The notes: generated from the letters alone by a model not told the origin. A stretch of 64,000 nucleotides of DNA from JAJNBA01 sp963842295 (GCA_963842295.1 CAWJFY010000002.1:6510-70509); one strand, 5' to 3'; positions 27,544 through 35,963 are shown, counted from the stretch's first letter. Numbers and translations are program-made.

Positions 27544-28217
27544 CTCTTCGTGTCCTTGGTCTTCTTCAGCCGGTCGATCTCGACAGACGAGAGCTGCTCG
27601 TGGCATCCCTGACACACGCCGTCGATGAGGGCGACCGCGGCGACACCCTTCTTCTGAGGACGGAGGTCCTCGTACAGCTCGAGCAGCTCGGTGTCGATCG
27701 TCGCCGCCAAGGCGGCACGCGCCTCAGAGCGCTCCTTCCGTTCTGTGGTCAGTCGTCCGAGCTCCTCGACGGCCGTGCCCTCGACGGTCTCCACCTGTGC
27801 CCGCAGGCTGCCCCAGCGCTCGGCTGCGGCGCGTTCCTGTGCCTCGCGCTCCTCTCGAGCCTCCATCAGGCCGAGCAGCTCGTCCTCCCGATCACCGCGG
27901 CGTTTCTTGAGGTTGTCCACTTCGTGGCGGATCGAGTCGAGCTCTTTCGCGTTCGCGACCGAGCCGTCGTACATGCGCCTCTCCTCAGCAGCCGCCTTCT
28001 GCGAGATCGAATCGATCTCGTGCTCGAAGCGCATCTGGTCACGTGAGAGCTCGTCCAACCGGAGGCGGAGCTCCCCCAGGAGCCGTTCCGCCTCGTTCGC
28101 TTCGGCGAGTGCGACCTCGACGTCCTTCCCTGCCTCGAGGGCTCGCATCCGCGTCGTCAGTCGATCGATCGCGGTGTCGATCTCCTGGATGTCGAGCAGC
28201 GGGCGGGCGGGGTCCAT
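27510..28217 (-). CDS. coiled-coil protein with C4-type zinc ribbon (DUF164)
   Basis: A 235-residue protein with a long coiled coil (about 10-175; heptads rich in Glu, Arg, Leu) and a C-terminal zinc ribbon with CQGC and CEHC. This is the actinobacterial DUF164/CdsZ-type family, sometimes linked to RNA or to Bacteroides-type zinc-ribbon proteins of unknown role. ATG 28217 has a leaderless-type -10 nine bases upstream. It overlaps the start of the RNase H gene and is divergent from an SDR gene. Confidence 0.9.
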   Translation of the reverse strand: MDPARPLLDIQEIDTAIDRLTTRMRALEAGKDVEVALAEANEAERLLGELRLRLDELSRDQMRFEHEIDSISQKAAAEERRMYDGSVANAKELDSIRHEVDNLKKRRGDREDELLGLMEAREEREAQERAAAERWGSLRAQVETVEGTAVEELGRLTTERKERSEARAALAATIDTELLELYEDLRPQKKGVAAVALIDGVCQGCHEQLSSVEIDRLKKTKDTKRCEHCRRILVI

Positions 28218-28226
28218 GGGCGGGGA

Positions 28227-28232
28227 AGCGTA
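28227..28232 (-). promoter_or_regulatory. -10 element for the zinc-ribbon gene, leaderless type
   Basis: On the minus strand TACGCT, nine bases before ATG 28217. Confidence 0.45.
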
Positions 28233-28265
28233 GCCGATGCGGGTTGCCGGGGCATGACGAGCGGC

Positions 28266-28271
28266 TACGCT
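28266..28271 (+). promoter_or_regulatory. -10 element for the SDR gene, leaderless type
   Basis: TACGCT six bases before GTG 28278; this is the reason for choosing GTG 28278 over ATG 28254. Confidence 0.45.
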
Positions 28272-28277
28272 CGGAAC

Positions 28278-29057
28278 GTGCGAGGTGAGGCGGACGGACG
28301 GGTGGCGCTCGTAACGGGCGCCGGAAGTCCGACGGGGATCGGATTCGCGACGGCGAAGGTCCTCGGACGGGAGGGGGCGACACTCGCGATCGCCTCGACG
28401 ACCGATCGGATCCATGAGCGGTCGGCGGAGCTGAACGCGGTCGGTGTCGAGACCGGAGGGTTCGTCGCGGATCTCACGGACCGTGACCAGGTGCGCCGCA
28501 TGGTCGAGGGGATCGTGGAGCTCTTCGGCAGGATCGACATCCTGGTGAACAACGCCGGCATGGTGACGGTGGGCATGGACGGGATGGAGGAGCGCGAGTT
28601 CCTCGATCTGGACGACGCGGGCTGGGATCTCGATCTCGCGATGAACCTCGGAACGGCCTACAACGCCACGAAGGCCGTCGTGCCAGGGATGGTCGAGCGA
28701 GGCTGGGGGCGAGTCGTCATGGTCTCCTCGGTCACCGGGCCCGTGGCGACCACGACCGGTTCCACCGGGTACGCGGCGGCGAAGGCCGGGATGGACGGTC
28801 TGATGCGCGGCCTAGCGATCGAGCTGGCAGGCAACGGCGTCACCGTGAACAGCGTGCTCCCGGGATGGGTCGCGACCGGCTCGCAGACCGAGGAGGAACG
28901 TCGGGCTGGGCTCCACACGCCGGTGGGACGCTCGGGCACGCCGGAGGAGATCGGCGAGGTGATCGCGTTCCTCGCATCCGATCGCGCCAGGTACGTGACG
29001 GGGCAGGCCGTCGTCGTCGACGGAGGGAATGTGATCCAGGAGGCGAAGGGGCCCTAG
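28278..29057 (+). CDS. short-chain dehydrogenase/reductase
   Basis: A 259-residue NAD(P)-dependent SDR of the 3-oxoacyl-ACP-reductase type: cofactor motif VTGAGSPTGIGFATA (Gly-rich), NNAG (ILVNNAGMV), catalytic Ser and Tyr-x-x-x-Lys in VSSVTGPVATTTGSTGYAAAK, and PGWVATG. It reduces a carbonyl or oxidises an alcohol; the substrate is unknown. Start GTG 28278 follows a leaderless -10. The SURF1 gene starts 24 bases after its stop on the same strand. Confidence 0.93.
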   Translation: MRGEADGRVALVTGAGSPTGIGFATAKVLGREGATLAIASTTDRIHERSAELNAVGVETGGFVADLTDRDQVRRMVEGIVELFGRIDILVNNAGMVTVGMDGMEEREFLDLDDAGWDLDLAMNLGTAYNATKAVVPGMVERGWGRVVMVSSVTGPVATTTGSTGYAAAKAGMDGLMRGLAIELAGNGVTVNSVLPGWVATGSQTEEERRAGLHTPVGRSGTPEEIGEVIAFLASDRARYVTGQAVVVDGGNVIQEAKGP

Positions 29058-29081
29058 CGTCCGCCCGACGCCCGGCTGACT

Positions 29082-29798
29082 ATGCCCGGTTCACGTTCTC
29101 GACGCATCTCCGTGGTGGCCCTGGCCGTGGTTCTGGCGACGACCTGCGTCGGCCTCGGGCTCTGGCAGCTTCGCCGGCTGGACGAACGCCGGACCCTGAA
29201 CGCCGAGATCCTTGACCGGCGATCCGACGCGCCCATCACGATCGAGGACGTCTCGGCGGGGTCGGATGCGGATCCGTACCGGTCGGCCACCGTCCAGGGC
29301 GCGTATGACGTGAGGCACGAAGTGCTCCTGTACGGCCGGAGCCTCGAGGGCGAAGCCGGCCATCACGTCGTCACGCCGCTCGTCCTCGCGGACGGAGGCG
29401 CGATCCTCGTCGTTCGGGGCTGGGTGCCCTTCGCGATGCAGACGGCGCCGGTCCGAGAGGCCGCGCCGCCGGTGGACGAGGTCGAAGTGTCTGGCTCCCT
29501 CGTTCCCGATGAGGGCGACGGATCCACCGCGCCGGGAGCCAACGGCGTCGTCCGCGTGCTCGATGTGGCGGGCATCGCATCGGCGCTCCCCTACGACGTG
29601 TTCCCTCTGCCCCTCCTCCTGACCGAGCAGGTCCCGCCCCAGGCTGGGTCGCTCCCGATACCGGTCCCCCTGCCCGAGCTCTCCGAGGGCCCGCATCTGT
29701 CCTACGCGATCCAGTGGTTCTCCTTCGCCGCCGTCGCCGTCGCCGGCGCCGTCATCCTCCTCCGTCTCGATCGGCGCTCCTCTACAGAAGGCCCTTGA
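29082..29798 (+). CDS. SURF1-family protein, cytochrome c oxidase assembly
   Basis: A 238-residue membrane protein with one helix near each end (about 9-25 and 210-229), and the SURF1 signatures WQLRRLDERRTLN after helix one, VRGWVPFAMQ and the C-terminal LSYAIQWFSFAAVA. SURF1 helps insert heme a in the terminal oxidase. Oxidase genes are not in the window. The start at ATG 29082 overlaps the end of the SDR transcription unit, suggesting cotranscription. Its last 17 bases overlap the convergent chromate transporter gene. Confidence 0.88.
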   Translation: MPGSRSRRISVVALAVVLATTCVGLGLWQLRRLDERRTLNAEILDRRSDAPITIEDVSAGSDADPYRSATVQGAYDVRHEVLLYGRSLEGEAGHHVVTPLVLADGGAILVVRGWVPFAMQTAPVREAAPPVDEVEVSGSLVPDEGDGSTAPGANGVVRVLDVAGIASALPYDVFPLPLLLTEQVPPQAGSLPIPVPLPELSEGPHLSYAIQWFSFAAVAVAGAVILLRLDRRSSTEGP

Positions 29799-31170
29799 TC
29801 ACGAGGCCGGCCGCCGCGCTGCCGACGATCACGGCCACGACACGCCACCGGTAGCGCCACACGCCGACGAACGCCACGCCGGCGACGGCGACCGCGAAGG
29901 GATCGATCTCCGTCCAGACCGGCACCGGGAACTGCCCGCCGAGGAACGAGACGATCCGCACCTCCCGGAACAGCGTCACGACGCCGAAGGTGACCGCGAG
30001 GTTCGCGATGACGCCGACGACCGCCGCCGTCACCGTCTGCAGGGCCGAGGCGAGCCGAACGTTGCCGCGGAGCCTTTCGAGGTACGGAGCGCCGAGGAAG
30101 ATCCAGAGGAAGCACGGCACGAAGGTCGCCCACACGACGACGGTCGCGCCGAGGATGCCCGCGACGAGCGGAGGGAGTCCGCCGGGATGCTGGTAGGCCC
30201 CGACGAAGCCGACGAACTCGAGGACCATGATCAACGGACCGGGCGTGGACTCCGCGAGCCCCAGGCCCACCGCCATCTGGCCGGGCCGGAGCCAGCCGAA
30301 GGTACCGACCGCCGCCTGATCGACGTAGGCGAGAACGGCGTAGGCGCCGCCGAAGGTGACCAGCGCGGCCTTCGAGAAGAACCACCCCATGTCGGTGAGC
30401 GTGCCGGCGTCCCGTCTCCAGAGCGCGACCGTCGCGATCGGCACCAACCAGACGGCGAGGCCCACGACCAGCACCACGAGGTTCCTGCGCCAGGTGGGCG
30501 TGGGTGTCTCCAAGCGCCCCATGACGGGGGCCGCCGCGCGATCCTCCACCTCGCGTCCCATGCCGACCTGGAACGAAGAAGGTCGGATGCTCCCGCCGAT
30601 CAGCCCCAGGGCGGCCGCGCCGGCGACCACGATCGGGAACGGCACGTCGAAGAAGAAGATCCCGACGAACGAGACGACCGCGACGCCGACCATCAGGCCG
30701 TTCGCGAGCGCCGTGCGGCCGAGGCGGAGGGTCGCCTGGGCGACGATCGCGACCACGGCCGCTGCCACTCCCGCGAAGGCCCCCGCCACCCACCGCAGAT
30801 CACCGTGCGTCACGAAGACCCATGAGAGCCCCATGAGCAGGAAGAAGCTCGGCAGGACGAAGGCGATCCCCGCGACGAGCCCTCCTCGGAGCCGATGGAA
30901 GAGCCAGCCGACGTACACGGCCAGCTGGGTCGCCTCCGGTCCGGGGAGGAGCATGCAGTAGCTCAGCGCGTGGAGGAACCGGCCCTCGTCGATCCAGCGG
31001 CGGCGTTCGACGAGCTCCTGATGCATCAGCGCGATCTGCCCGGCGGGTCCGCCGAAGTTCACGAAGCCGAGCCAGATCCAGAAGCGGCTGGCCTCGCGGA
31101 AGGTCGGAACCTCGGGTGCCTCGGCCCCTCGCGGCATCTCTGGCCCGGCTTCGTCGGGGGAGCGCGTCAT
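29782..31170 (-). CDS. chrA: chromate transporter, two-domain (CHR) type
   Basis: A 462-residue inner-membrane protein with two homologous CHR domains (about 25-200 and 260-450), each of several helices. Signatures are FVNFGGPAGQIALMHQELV, CMLLPGPEATQLAVYVGW, TFGGAYAVLAYV, ESTPGPLIMVLEFVGFVGAY and FVPCFLWIFLGAP. ChrA proteins export chromate by proton exchange. The start at ATG 31170 is supported by a leaderless -10 (TACCCT) eight bases upstream, which overlaps the divergent urease promoter. Length and both domains are complete. No chrB regulator is adjacent. Confidence 0.93.
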   Translation of the reverse strand: MTRSPDEAGPEMPRGAEAPEVPTFREASRFWIWLGFVNFGGPAGQIALMHQELVERRRWIDEGRFLHALSYCMLLPGPEATQLAVYVGWLFHRLRGGLVAGIAFVLPSFFLLMGLSWVFVTHGDLRWVAGAFAGVAAAVVAIVAQATLRLGRTALANGLMVGVAVVSFVGIFFFDVPFPIVVAGAAALGLIGGSIRPSSFQVGMGREVEDRAAAPVMGRLETPTPTWRRNLVVLVVGLAVWLVPIATVALWRRDAGTLTDMGWFFSKAALVTFGGAYAVLAYVDQAAVGTFGWLRPGQMAVGLGLAESTPGPLIMVLEFVGFVGAYQHPGGLPPLVAGILGATVVVWATFVPCFLWIFLGAPYLERLRGNVRLASALQTVTAAVVGVIANLAVTFGVVTLFREVRIVSFLGGQFPVPVWTEIDPFAVAVAGVAFVGVWRYRWRVVAVIVGSAAAGLVIKGLL

Positions 31171-31178
31171 CGCGACCG

Positions 31179-31184
31179 AGGGTA
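31179..31184 (-). promoter_or_regulatory. -10 element for chrA, leaderless type
   Basis: On the minus strand TACCCT, eight bases before ATG 31170; it shares two bases with the divergent -10 at 31183. Confidence 0.5.
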
Positions 31185-31188
31185 CGCT
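31183..31188 (+). promoter_or_regulatory. -10 element for the urease-like pair, leaderless type
   Basis: TACGCT, six bases before GTG 31195; overlaps the chrA -10. Confidence 0.5.
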
Positions 31189-31194
31189 CGCCCA

Positions 31195-31776
31195 GTGCAT
31201 CTGACCCCCACCGAGGAGGAGCGCCTCCGGGTCTTCAACGCCGCGCAGCTCGCGCGGGCGACGCTCGCGAAGGGGGTTCGCCTGAACGCGCCCGAGGCGG
31301 TCGCGCTGGTCTGCGACGAGATGCACGCGGCCGGCCGCGGCGGTGCGTCGTTCGAGGAGGTCGCCGCTGCTGGCCGCGCCGCCGTGAGCCCCGATCAGGT
31401 GATGGAGGGCATCGCCGAGATCGTGCCCGAGATCCGGGTGGAGGTCCTCCTCGACGAAGGCACCCGGCTCCTCGTGCTCCGGGAACCGTTCGGCCCGTCG
31501 GACGGCGAAGGTCCCGGCGCGATCCGCTTCGGTGAGGGCGACATCGAACTCGCCCCGGGCCGCGACCGGCTCCGCCTGCGCGTGACCAACCGCGGCGATC
31601 ACCCGATCCGGGTGTCGTCGCACTTCCCGTTCTGGCGCTCCAACGAGCACCTCGAGTTCGATCGGACCTCCGCCGACGGGTTCCGGCTGGACCTGCCCTC
31701 CGGTGACTCCCTGCGATGGGCACCCGGCGAGACCCACGAGGTGGACCTCGTCCGGTACGGGGGGACGGGGGCCTAA
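31195..31776 (+). CDS. fused urease gamma-beta subunit (urease-like)
   Basis: A 193-residue fusion. Residues 1-100 match urease gamma (HLTPTEEERLRVFNAAQLAR, VMEGIAEIVPEIRVEVLLDEG); residues about 108-193 match beta (IRFGEGDIELAPGRDRLRLR, VSSHFPFWRSNEHLEFDR, FRLDLPSGDSLRWAPGETHE). Gamma-beta fusions also occur in Helicobacter-type ureases. The beta part ends soon after VRYGGTGA, shorter than usual (the normal tail continues about ten residues). It is followed four bases later by the alpha-like subunit. No accessory genes (ureD, E, F, G) are in the window. Probably the partner of the divergent alpha subunit. Confidence 0.85.
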   Translation: MHLTPTEEERLRVFNAAQLARATLAKGVRLNAPEAVALVCDEMHAAGRGGASFEEVAAAGRAAVSPDQVMEGIAEIVPEIRVEVLLDEGTRLLVLREPFGPSDGEGPGAIRFGEGDIELAPGRDRLRLRVTNRGDHPIRVSSHFPFWRSNEHLEFDRTSADGFRLDLPSGDSLRWAPGETHEVDLVRYGGTGA

Positions 31777-31780
31777 CCGG

Positions 31781-33448
31781 GTGCCCGAGCGGTACTCGCG
31801 CGCCGAGCACGCGACGCGCCATGGTCCGACGGCCGGCGACCGGATCCGGCTGGGCGACACCGACCTCTGGATCCGGATCGAACGCGACCTCACCGATCCC
31901 GCCGACCAGGCGTTGTGGGGCTACGCGAAGAATTGGCGCTCGGGGATGGCCCAGCACGACCGCGCGACCACCGCGAGCGAGCTCGACACGATCGTCGCGA
32001 GCGCGGTCGTGCTGGATCCGATGCTCGGCATCGTGAAGGCCGACATCGGGATCAAGGACGGACGGATCGCCGGGATCGGGCGAGCCGGCAACCCCGACAT
32101 CACCGACGGTGTGGACCTCACGATCGGGCCGAACACGTGGCCCGTTCCCTGTCACGGGTTGATCGCGACGGCGGGCGCCGTCGACTCCCACGTGCATCTG
32201 CTCTCGCCGCGTCTCATCCCCGTCGCACTCTCTGCCGGCGTGACCACCCTGATCACGGCGGGCTTCGAGGAACCGCCGTGGCGGATGCTCAGGACCCTCG
32301 AGGCCTTCGAGGGACTGCCCGTGAACATCGGGCTCCAGCCGTCCGCCCGGACGGGCGTGCCCGGGCAGCTCGAGGCGGCGATCGAGGCCGGCGCCGTCGG
32401 TCTGAAGATCCACGAGGACTGGGGCGCCTACCCCGAGGTGATCGACGAGGTGCTCCGTACCGCCGACGCCCACGACATCCAGGTCTGCCTGCATACCGAC
32501 GGCCTGAACGAATCGTGCGAGCTGCGGGACACCGTCGAGGCGATCGCGGGGCGGGCGATCCACGCGTACCACGTGGAAGGCTCGGGAGGTGGCCATATCC
32601 CCGATCTGATCGGGATCGTCCGCGAGCCGAACGTCTTCTGTTCCTCCACCACGCCGACGATCCCCTACGGACCCTCGACGGCCGCCGAGCAGCCCGATAT
32701 GAAGCTGATCGTCCACGAAGGGAACCCGAGCCTTCCGGACGACGTGGTCGCGGCTCGAGAGCTCGTCCATCCCGCGACGATGGAGGCGGAGGGGCCGCTG
32801 CACGACCTCGGGGCGATCTCGATCGTGAACTCGGACTCGCAGGGGATGGGGCGGATCGGCGAGACCGTCAGGCGGACGTTCCAGCTCGCACACACGATGA
32901 AGGTGGCGCAGGCGGCGGAGACCGGTGACGACAACGAGCGGGTCCTTCGGTACCTGGCGAAGGTGACCGAGGAACCCTCTCGGGTACACGGCATCTCGGA
33001 GGAGGTCGGCTCGCTCGCCCCGGGCCGACTCGCCGACCTCGTGCTGTGGGAAGCATCCTCCTTCGGGGTGAAGCCGGCGATCGTCTTCAAAGGAGGCGTG
33101 GTCGCCTGGAGCGCGATCGGTGAGGGCAACGCCAGCGTCCACGGGGCGCAGCCGACCCGATACGGACCCGACTGGGGCGCGACGGGCGTCGCCGCGGCCG
33201 CGGTGTCCACCACGTTCGTCTCCGCGGCGGCGCTGGACGCCGGCATCGCCGGAACGCTCGGCACACGGAGGCGGCTGGTCGCGGTGCGAGGCACCCGCGC
33301 GATCCGCCGCGAGGACCTGGCTCGCAACCGGACGGTCCCGCCGATCGACGTCTCACCCGAGGACGGGACCGTGACACTCGAAGGGCGGGTGCTGCGGAGC
33401 GACCCGGTCACCGAGGTGCCATTGTCGCGTCGCTATCTCTTGGCGTAG
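31781..33448 (+). CDS. urease alpha-like amidohydrolase lacking the flap cysteine
   Basis: A 555-residue protein that aligns along its whole length with urease alpha. All predicted metal ligands are kept: His137 and His139 (DSHVHLL), the Lys209 expected to be carbamylated with His211 (LKIHEDWG), His238 (CLHTDGLNES), His264 (AYHVEGSGGGH) and Asp352 (NSDSQGMGR). In the flap, where urease has VCHH, this reads IVHE: Val311, His312, Glu313, so the flap Cys is lost while the catalytic His is kept. The loop after VTTLIT is about ten residues shorter than normal. I infer a dinuclear metalloenzyme whose substrate may not be urea. It is encoded just after the gamma-beta fusion, start GTG 31781, with no accessory genes nearby. 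Confidence 0.85.
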   Translation: MPERYSRAEHATRHGPTAGDRIRLGDTDLWIRIERDLTDPADQALWGYAKNWRSGMAQHDRATTASELDTIVASAVVLDPMLGIVKADIGIKDGRIAGIGRAGNPDITDGVDLTIGPNTWPVPCHGLIATAGAVDSHVHLLSPRLIPVALSAGVTTLITAGFEEPPWRMLRTLEAFEGLPVNIGLQPSARTGVPGQLEAAIEAGAVGLKIHEDWGAYPEVIDEVLRTADAHDIQVCLHTDGLNESCELRDTVEAIAGRAIHAYHVEGSGGGHIPDLIGIVREPNVFCSSTTPTIPYGPSTAAEQPDMKLIVHEGNPSLPDDVVAARELVHPATMEAEGPLHDLGAISIVNSDSQGMGRIGETVRRTFQLAHTMKVAQAAETGDDNERVLRYLAKVTEEPSRVHGISEEVGSLAPGRLADLVLWEASSFGVKPAIVFKGGVVAWSAIGEGNASVHGAQPTRYGPDWGATGVAAAAVSTTFVSAAALDAGIAGTLGTRRRLVAVRGTRAIRREDLARNRTVPPIDVSPEDGTVTLEGRVLRSDPVTEVPLSRRYLLA

Positions 33449-33451
33449 CGG

Positions 33452-33829
33452 TCAGTCGCGGTTGCGCATCGCCTCGGCCGCCGACTCGAAGTACTCGATC
33501 AGTGCCCGACGAGCGGGTTCGGGCGGCTCCATCGCGTCCACCGCCGCCCGCATGTGGAACAGCCACCGATCCCGCTCCCGCGGGCCGACGGCGAACGGCG
33601 CGTGCCGCATCCGGAGCCGAGGGTGCCCGCGTTCAGCGTCGTACGTGGTGGGCCCGCCCCAGTACTGCGCGAGGAACAGGGTCAGATGACGCGTCGGGAA
33701 CTCGAGATCCTCAGGGTAGAGCGGACGCAACTCCCGGTCGTCCGCGACACCCCTGTAGAAGTGCGCGACCAGTCCTTCGAAGAACGCCATACCCCCGACC
33801 GCGTCGTAGAGGGTGATCTCCTCGCGCAT
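33452..33829 (-). CDS. group II truncated hemoglobin (trHbO-like)
   Basis: A 125-residue 2-on-2 globin. The proximal His is in RLRMRHAPFAVG, and the family features YDAVGGMAFFEGLVAHFYRGV and the PTTYDAERGHPRLRMRH segment are present; Trp in RDRWLFHM fits trHbO. Such proteins bind O2 or NO. ATG 33829 lies six bases after the TAGACT -10, which overlaps the stop of the upstream lipoprotein gene. It is convergent with the urease-like alpha gene, two to three bases away. Confidence 0.92.
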   Translation of the reverse strand: MREEITLYDAVGGMAFFEGLVAHFYRGVADDRELRPLYPEDLEFPTRHLTLFLAQYWGGPTTYDAERGHPRLRMRHAPFAVGPRERDRWLFHMRAAVDAMEPPEPARRALIEYFESAAEAMRNRD

Positions 33830-33835
33830 CCCGCG

Positions 33836-33841
33836 AGTCTA
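33836..33841 (-). promoter_or_regulatory. -10 element for the globin gene, leaderless type
   Basis: On the minus strand TAGACT, six bases before ATG 33829. Its TAG is the stop codon of the upstream lipoprotein gene (33841-33839). Confidence 0.45.
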
Positions 33842-35067
33842 CGGAGAGGTCACGGGCGACCAGGCGACGACGGACCCGTCTGCAACGACGAACGTCGGCT
33901 CCGCGGCGTCCAGATCCTGCACCCAGATCCCCGCCCGATCGCCGATCGACCCGGGGAACGCGAACGATCGCCCGTCCGGCGACCAGAGGGTCATCGTCTG
34001 GGCGAACTGTCCGAAGAACGGTAGGTAGTCGCGCAGGTAGGTGGGGCTGGGGACGAAGGTCGGCCCGATCGGGTTCGTCTGCTTCCCGTCCCAGACATGC
34101 CAGCGATGGGTGGTGGGGTCGTCCCCCTTGCGCCGGTGTCATCAACAGCAGTCGTCGCCCGTCGGGACTCCAGTGGAACGCGGAGGCCGGAAGGTCGGAG
34201 ACGGCGCGTGATCGTGCGGCATCGATGCCGATCACCGAGACCGTGCCGAAGCCTTCGCCTGCGTCGACACGATAGGCGACCCGCCTGCCATCCGGACTGA
34301 CCACGAACTCGATCGCACCCCGGAATCGGACGAGCTCTCTCGGCCGGTCGCCTTCGCGAACGACCAACCGCTGATCTTCGCCGTCGTGCGCGGCGTACAC
34401 GAACCGCCCGTCCTCCAGCCATACGGGCGCGTGGAACACACCGGGCCGTTCCTCGATCGGCTCGAGAGGCCCTTCCTTGAGGTCGAGCGTCCCGAGCGTG
34501 TCCGTGCCGACGTGGATCAAGAGCCGGTCGCCCTCGGGTCCCCACGAGAGGTAGAAGGGTTGCCCGACACCGAGCGTCGTCGCGATCGGTCCCCCGTCGG
34601 CGCCGGTGTCCGCGACGCCCATCCCGACCGTTCCGCGGAAGCTCCCCAGGTAGGCCAGCCTCGAAGAGGTGGGATCCCACTGGAGGAAGAAGGCGCCCGT
34701 GTCGACGAGGACCTCGCGCCGCCCGGATCCGTCGGGACGACTCGTCACCACGGTCGAGGAGCCCGGCGGCGCCGCCGTTCCGATCTCCACCCACGCGACG
34801 GCCGCACCGTCCGGCGACCACACCGGCTGGCGAGTCTCGAAGTCCGGATCCTCTTCGCCGCGCAGCGGGGTGGCCGCCCCGCCGTCGCGGTCCACCGTGA
34901 GCAGGCTCCCATCGTCCATCAGCACGAGCAGTCGATCGCCCGCGCCCGGGTCGGGGAAGGTACCCAGAGACGGCAGCGCCCCGGACGGCCCGTCCGGGGC
35001 GGCTGCCGGTGCACGCGGCCACGAGAGCGAGCATCGCGATCAGCGCAGCGCGTCGACGCACCCTCAT
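33839..35067 (-). pseudogene. beta-propeller (TolB-like) lipoprotein, two frameshifts
   Basis: The protein starts at ATG 35067 with a lipoprotein signal (RAALIAMLALVAAC). A +1 near 35001-35010 shifts the frame; after it, repeated WSPDGAAVAWVEI, YLSWGPEGDRLLIHVG, HAPVWLEDGRFVYAAHDG and FVVSPDGRRVAYRVD units indicate a TolB/WD40-like propeller. A second +1 occurs in a run of five C at 34123-34127 (five G in the gene); beyond it, TTHRWHVWDGKQTNPIG and YLPFFGQFAQTMTLWSPDG continue to the stop at 33841-33839. Surface-anchored; function unknown. A homopolymer-linked indel is typical of sequencing error. Confidence 0.7.
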
Positions 35068-35073
35068 CCTCGA

Positions 35074-35079
35074 AGCGTA
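35074..35079 (-). promoter_or_regulatory. -10 element for the propeller lipoprotein, leaderless type
   Basis: On the minus strand TACGCT, six bases before ATG 35067. Confidence 0.45.
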
Positions 35080-35120
35080 CGCCCGGAGTGGGGCGGGAGG
35101 TGCCGTGCGATACTCGCTGC

Positions 35121-35678
35121 ATGGGCTCCGAGCTCACCCTCCGGTACCTTCGGGCTCTCGCCGATCTCCCGCACGATCGGAGCGCAGCCCTCTCCGAGCT
35201 GGAGGCTTGCTTCCGCGCAGCCGAGACCCCCGGATCCATCGACGGCCCCACGAGCGGCCGGGTGCTCACCACGACGCTCGGGTACGGGCTGGACGCGATC
35301 ACGGGTGGCCTCGCCCGCCTGTGGATGCCTTGGATGGGCAAGACGTTCGACCCAGAGGCGAAGGAAGGCCGGAACCTCTTCACGAACGGCTTCCGGCCCG
35401 TCCAGCGGGTGCTCTGGCCCGGCTACGACCTCGATCGCCCGCAGGGGAACGGACGATTCGCGACCTTCCCGTTTACCACGTGGGAGGGGCCGAGCACCTA
35501 CACCCCCGGCGGAGCCGACGTCCTGAAGATCGACTACGAGCACCCGCAGAGCCCCTGGCTCGTCCGCGACATCCTCGACGAGCTCGTTCGGATCGACGAG
35601 GACCTCTACCTGGGGCAGGCACTCCTGCGGATCCGAGGCGGTCTGCATCGCCTGGCCTGGTTCGAGCTGAGGATCTAG
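35121..35678 (+). CDS. conserved-looking hypothetical protein
   Basis: A 185-residue soluble protein with no signal or membrane helix. Distinct pieces are LPHDRSAALSELEACFRAAE, GLDAITGGLARLWMPWMGKTFD, FTNGFRPVQRVLWPGYDLD, TWEGPSTYTPGGADVLKIDYEHP and IDEDLYLGQALLRIRGGLHR. The even codon pattern and acidic, Trp/Pro-rich composition make it look genuinely coding. It is divergent from the propeller lipoprotein gene by 53 bases. I do not recognise the family and infer no function. Confidence 0.7.
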   Translation: MGSELTLRYLRALADLPHDRSAALSELEACFRAAETPGSIDGPTSGRVLTTTLGYGLDAITGGLARLWMPWMGKTFDPEAKEGRNLFTNGFRPVQRVLWPGYDLDRPQGNGRFATFPFTTWEGPSTYTPGGADVLKIDYEHPQSPWLVRDILDELVRIDEDLYLGQALLRIRGGLHRLAWFELRI

Positions 35679-35889
35679 CCCGCAGGTCCCGGGCGCCGGC
35701 GCATACGGCAACACCCCTGAGCCTTCGTTTCGCCTGGTCACGGCGGGCGTCGAACTCATAGCTTCCGGTGCGAACGCTGCCCCGACGGCCTGGCCACCGG
35801 GCCGCCGCCGCCCGGATCCACGTCGCGCCCCCGGCGAGAAGCGCGAACGCGAGGAGCGTCAGCACCAGCGGGGGCACCACGCGGACCAC
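35473..35889 (-). CDS. possible small membrane protein, uncertain
   Basis: From GTG 35889, six bases after a TATCGT element on this strand, a hydrophobic helix (VVRVVPPLVLTLLAFALLAG) is followed by a basic region (ARWPGRRGSVRTGSYEFDAR). The open frame then runs on into the convergent 35121 gene, ending at 35473, which is unlikely to be natural. The real stop may be close to 35690, lost by another one-base change; a TAG in a neighbouring frame sits just after CGG CCT there. Treat as a tentative gene, useful mainly because of its start region. Confidence 0.3.
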   Translation of the reverse strand: MVRVVPPLVLTLLAFALLAGGATWIRAAAARWPGRRGSVRTGSYEFDARRDQAKRRLRGVAVCAGARDLRARSSARTRPGDADRLGSAGVPAPGRGPRRSERARRGCRGRARGSAGARSRSSGRRLRRGCRCSAPPTW

Positions 35890-35895
35890 GAAGGC

Positions 35896-35901
35896 ACGAT
35901 A
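35896..35901 (-). promoter_or_regulatory. possible -10 element, leaderless type
   Basis: On the minus strand TATCGT, six bases before GTG 35889. Confidence 0.3.
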
Positions 35902-35963
35902 GCCTGTGCGGGCCACGCCATGGGGTGGGCCCAAGGCATCGCCGAAGGTAGAAGGAGGCGGGT

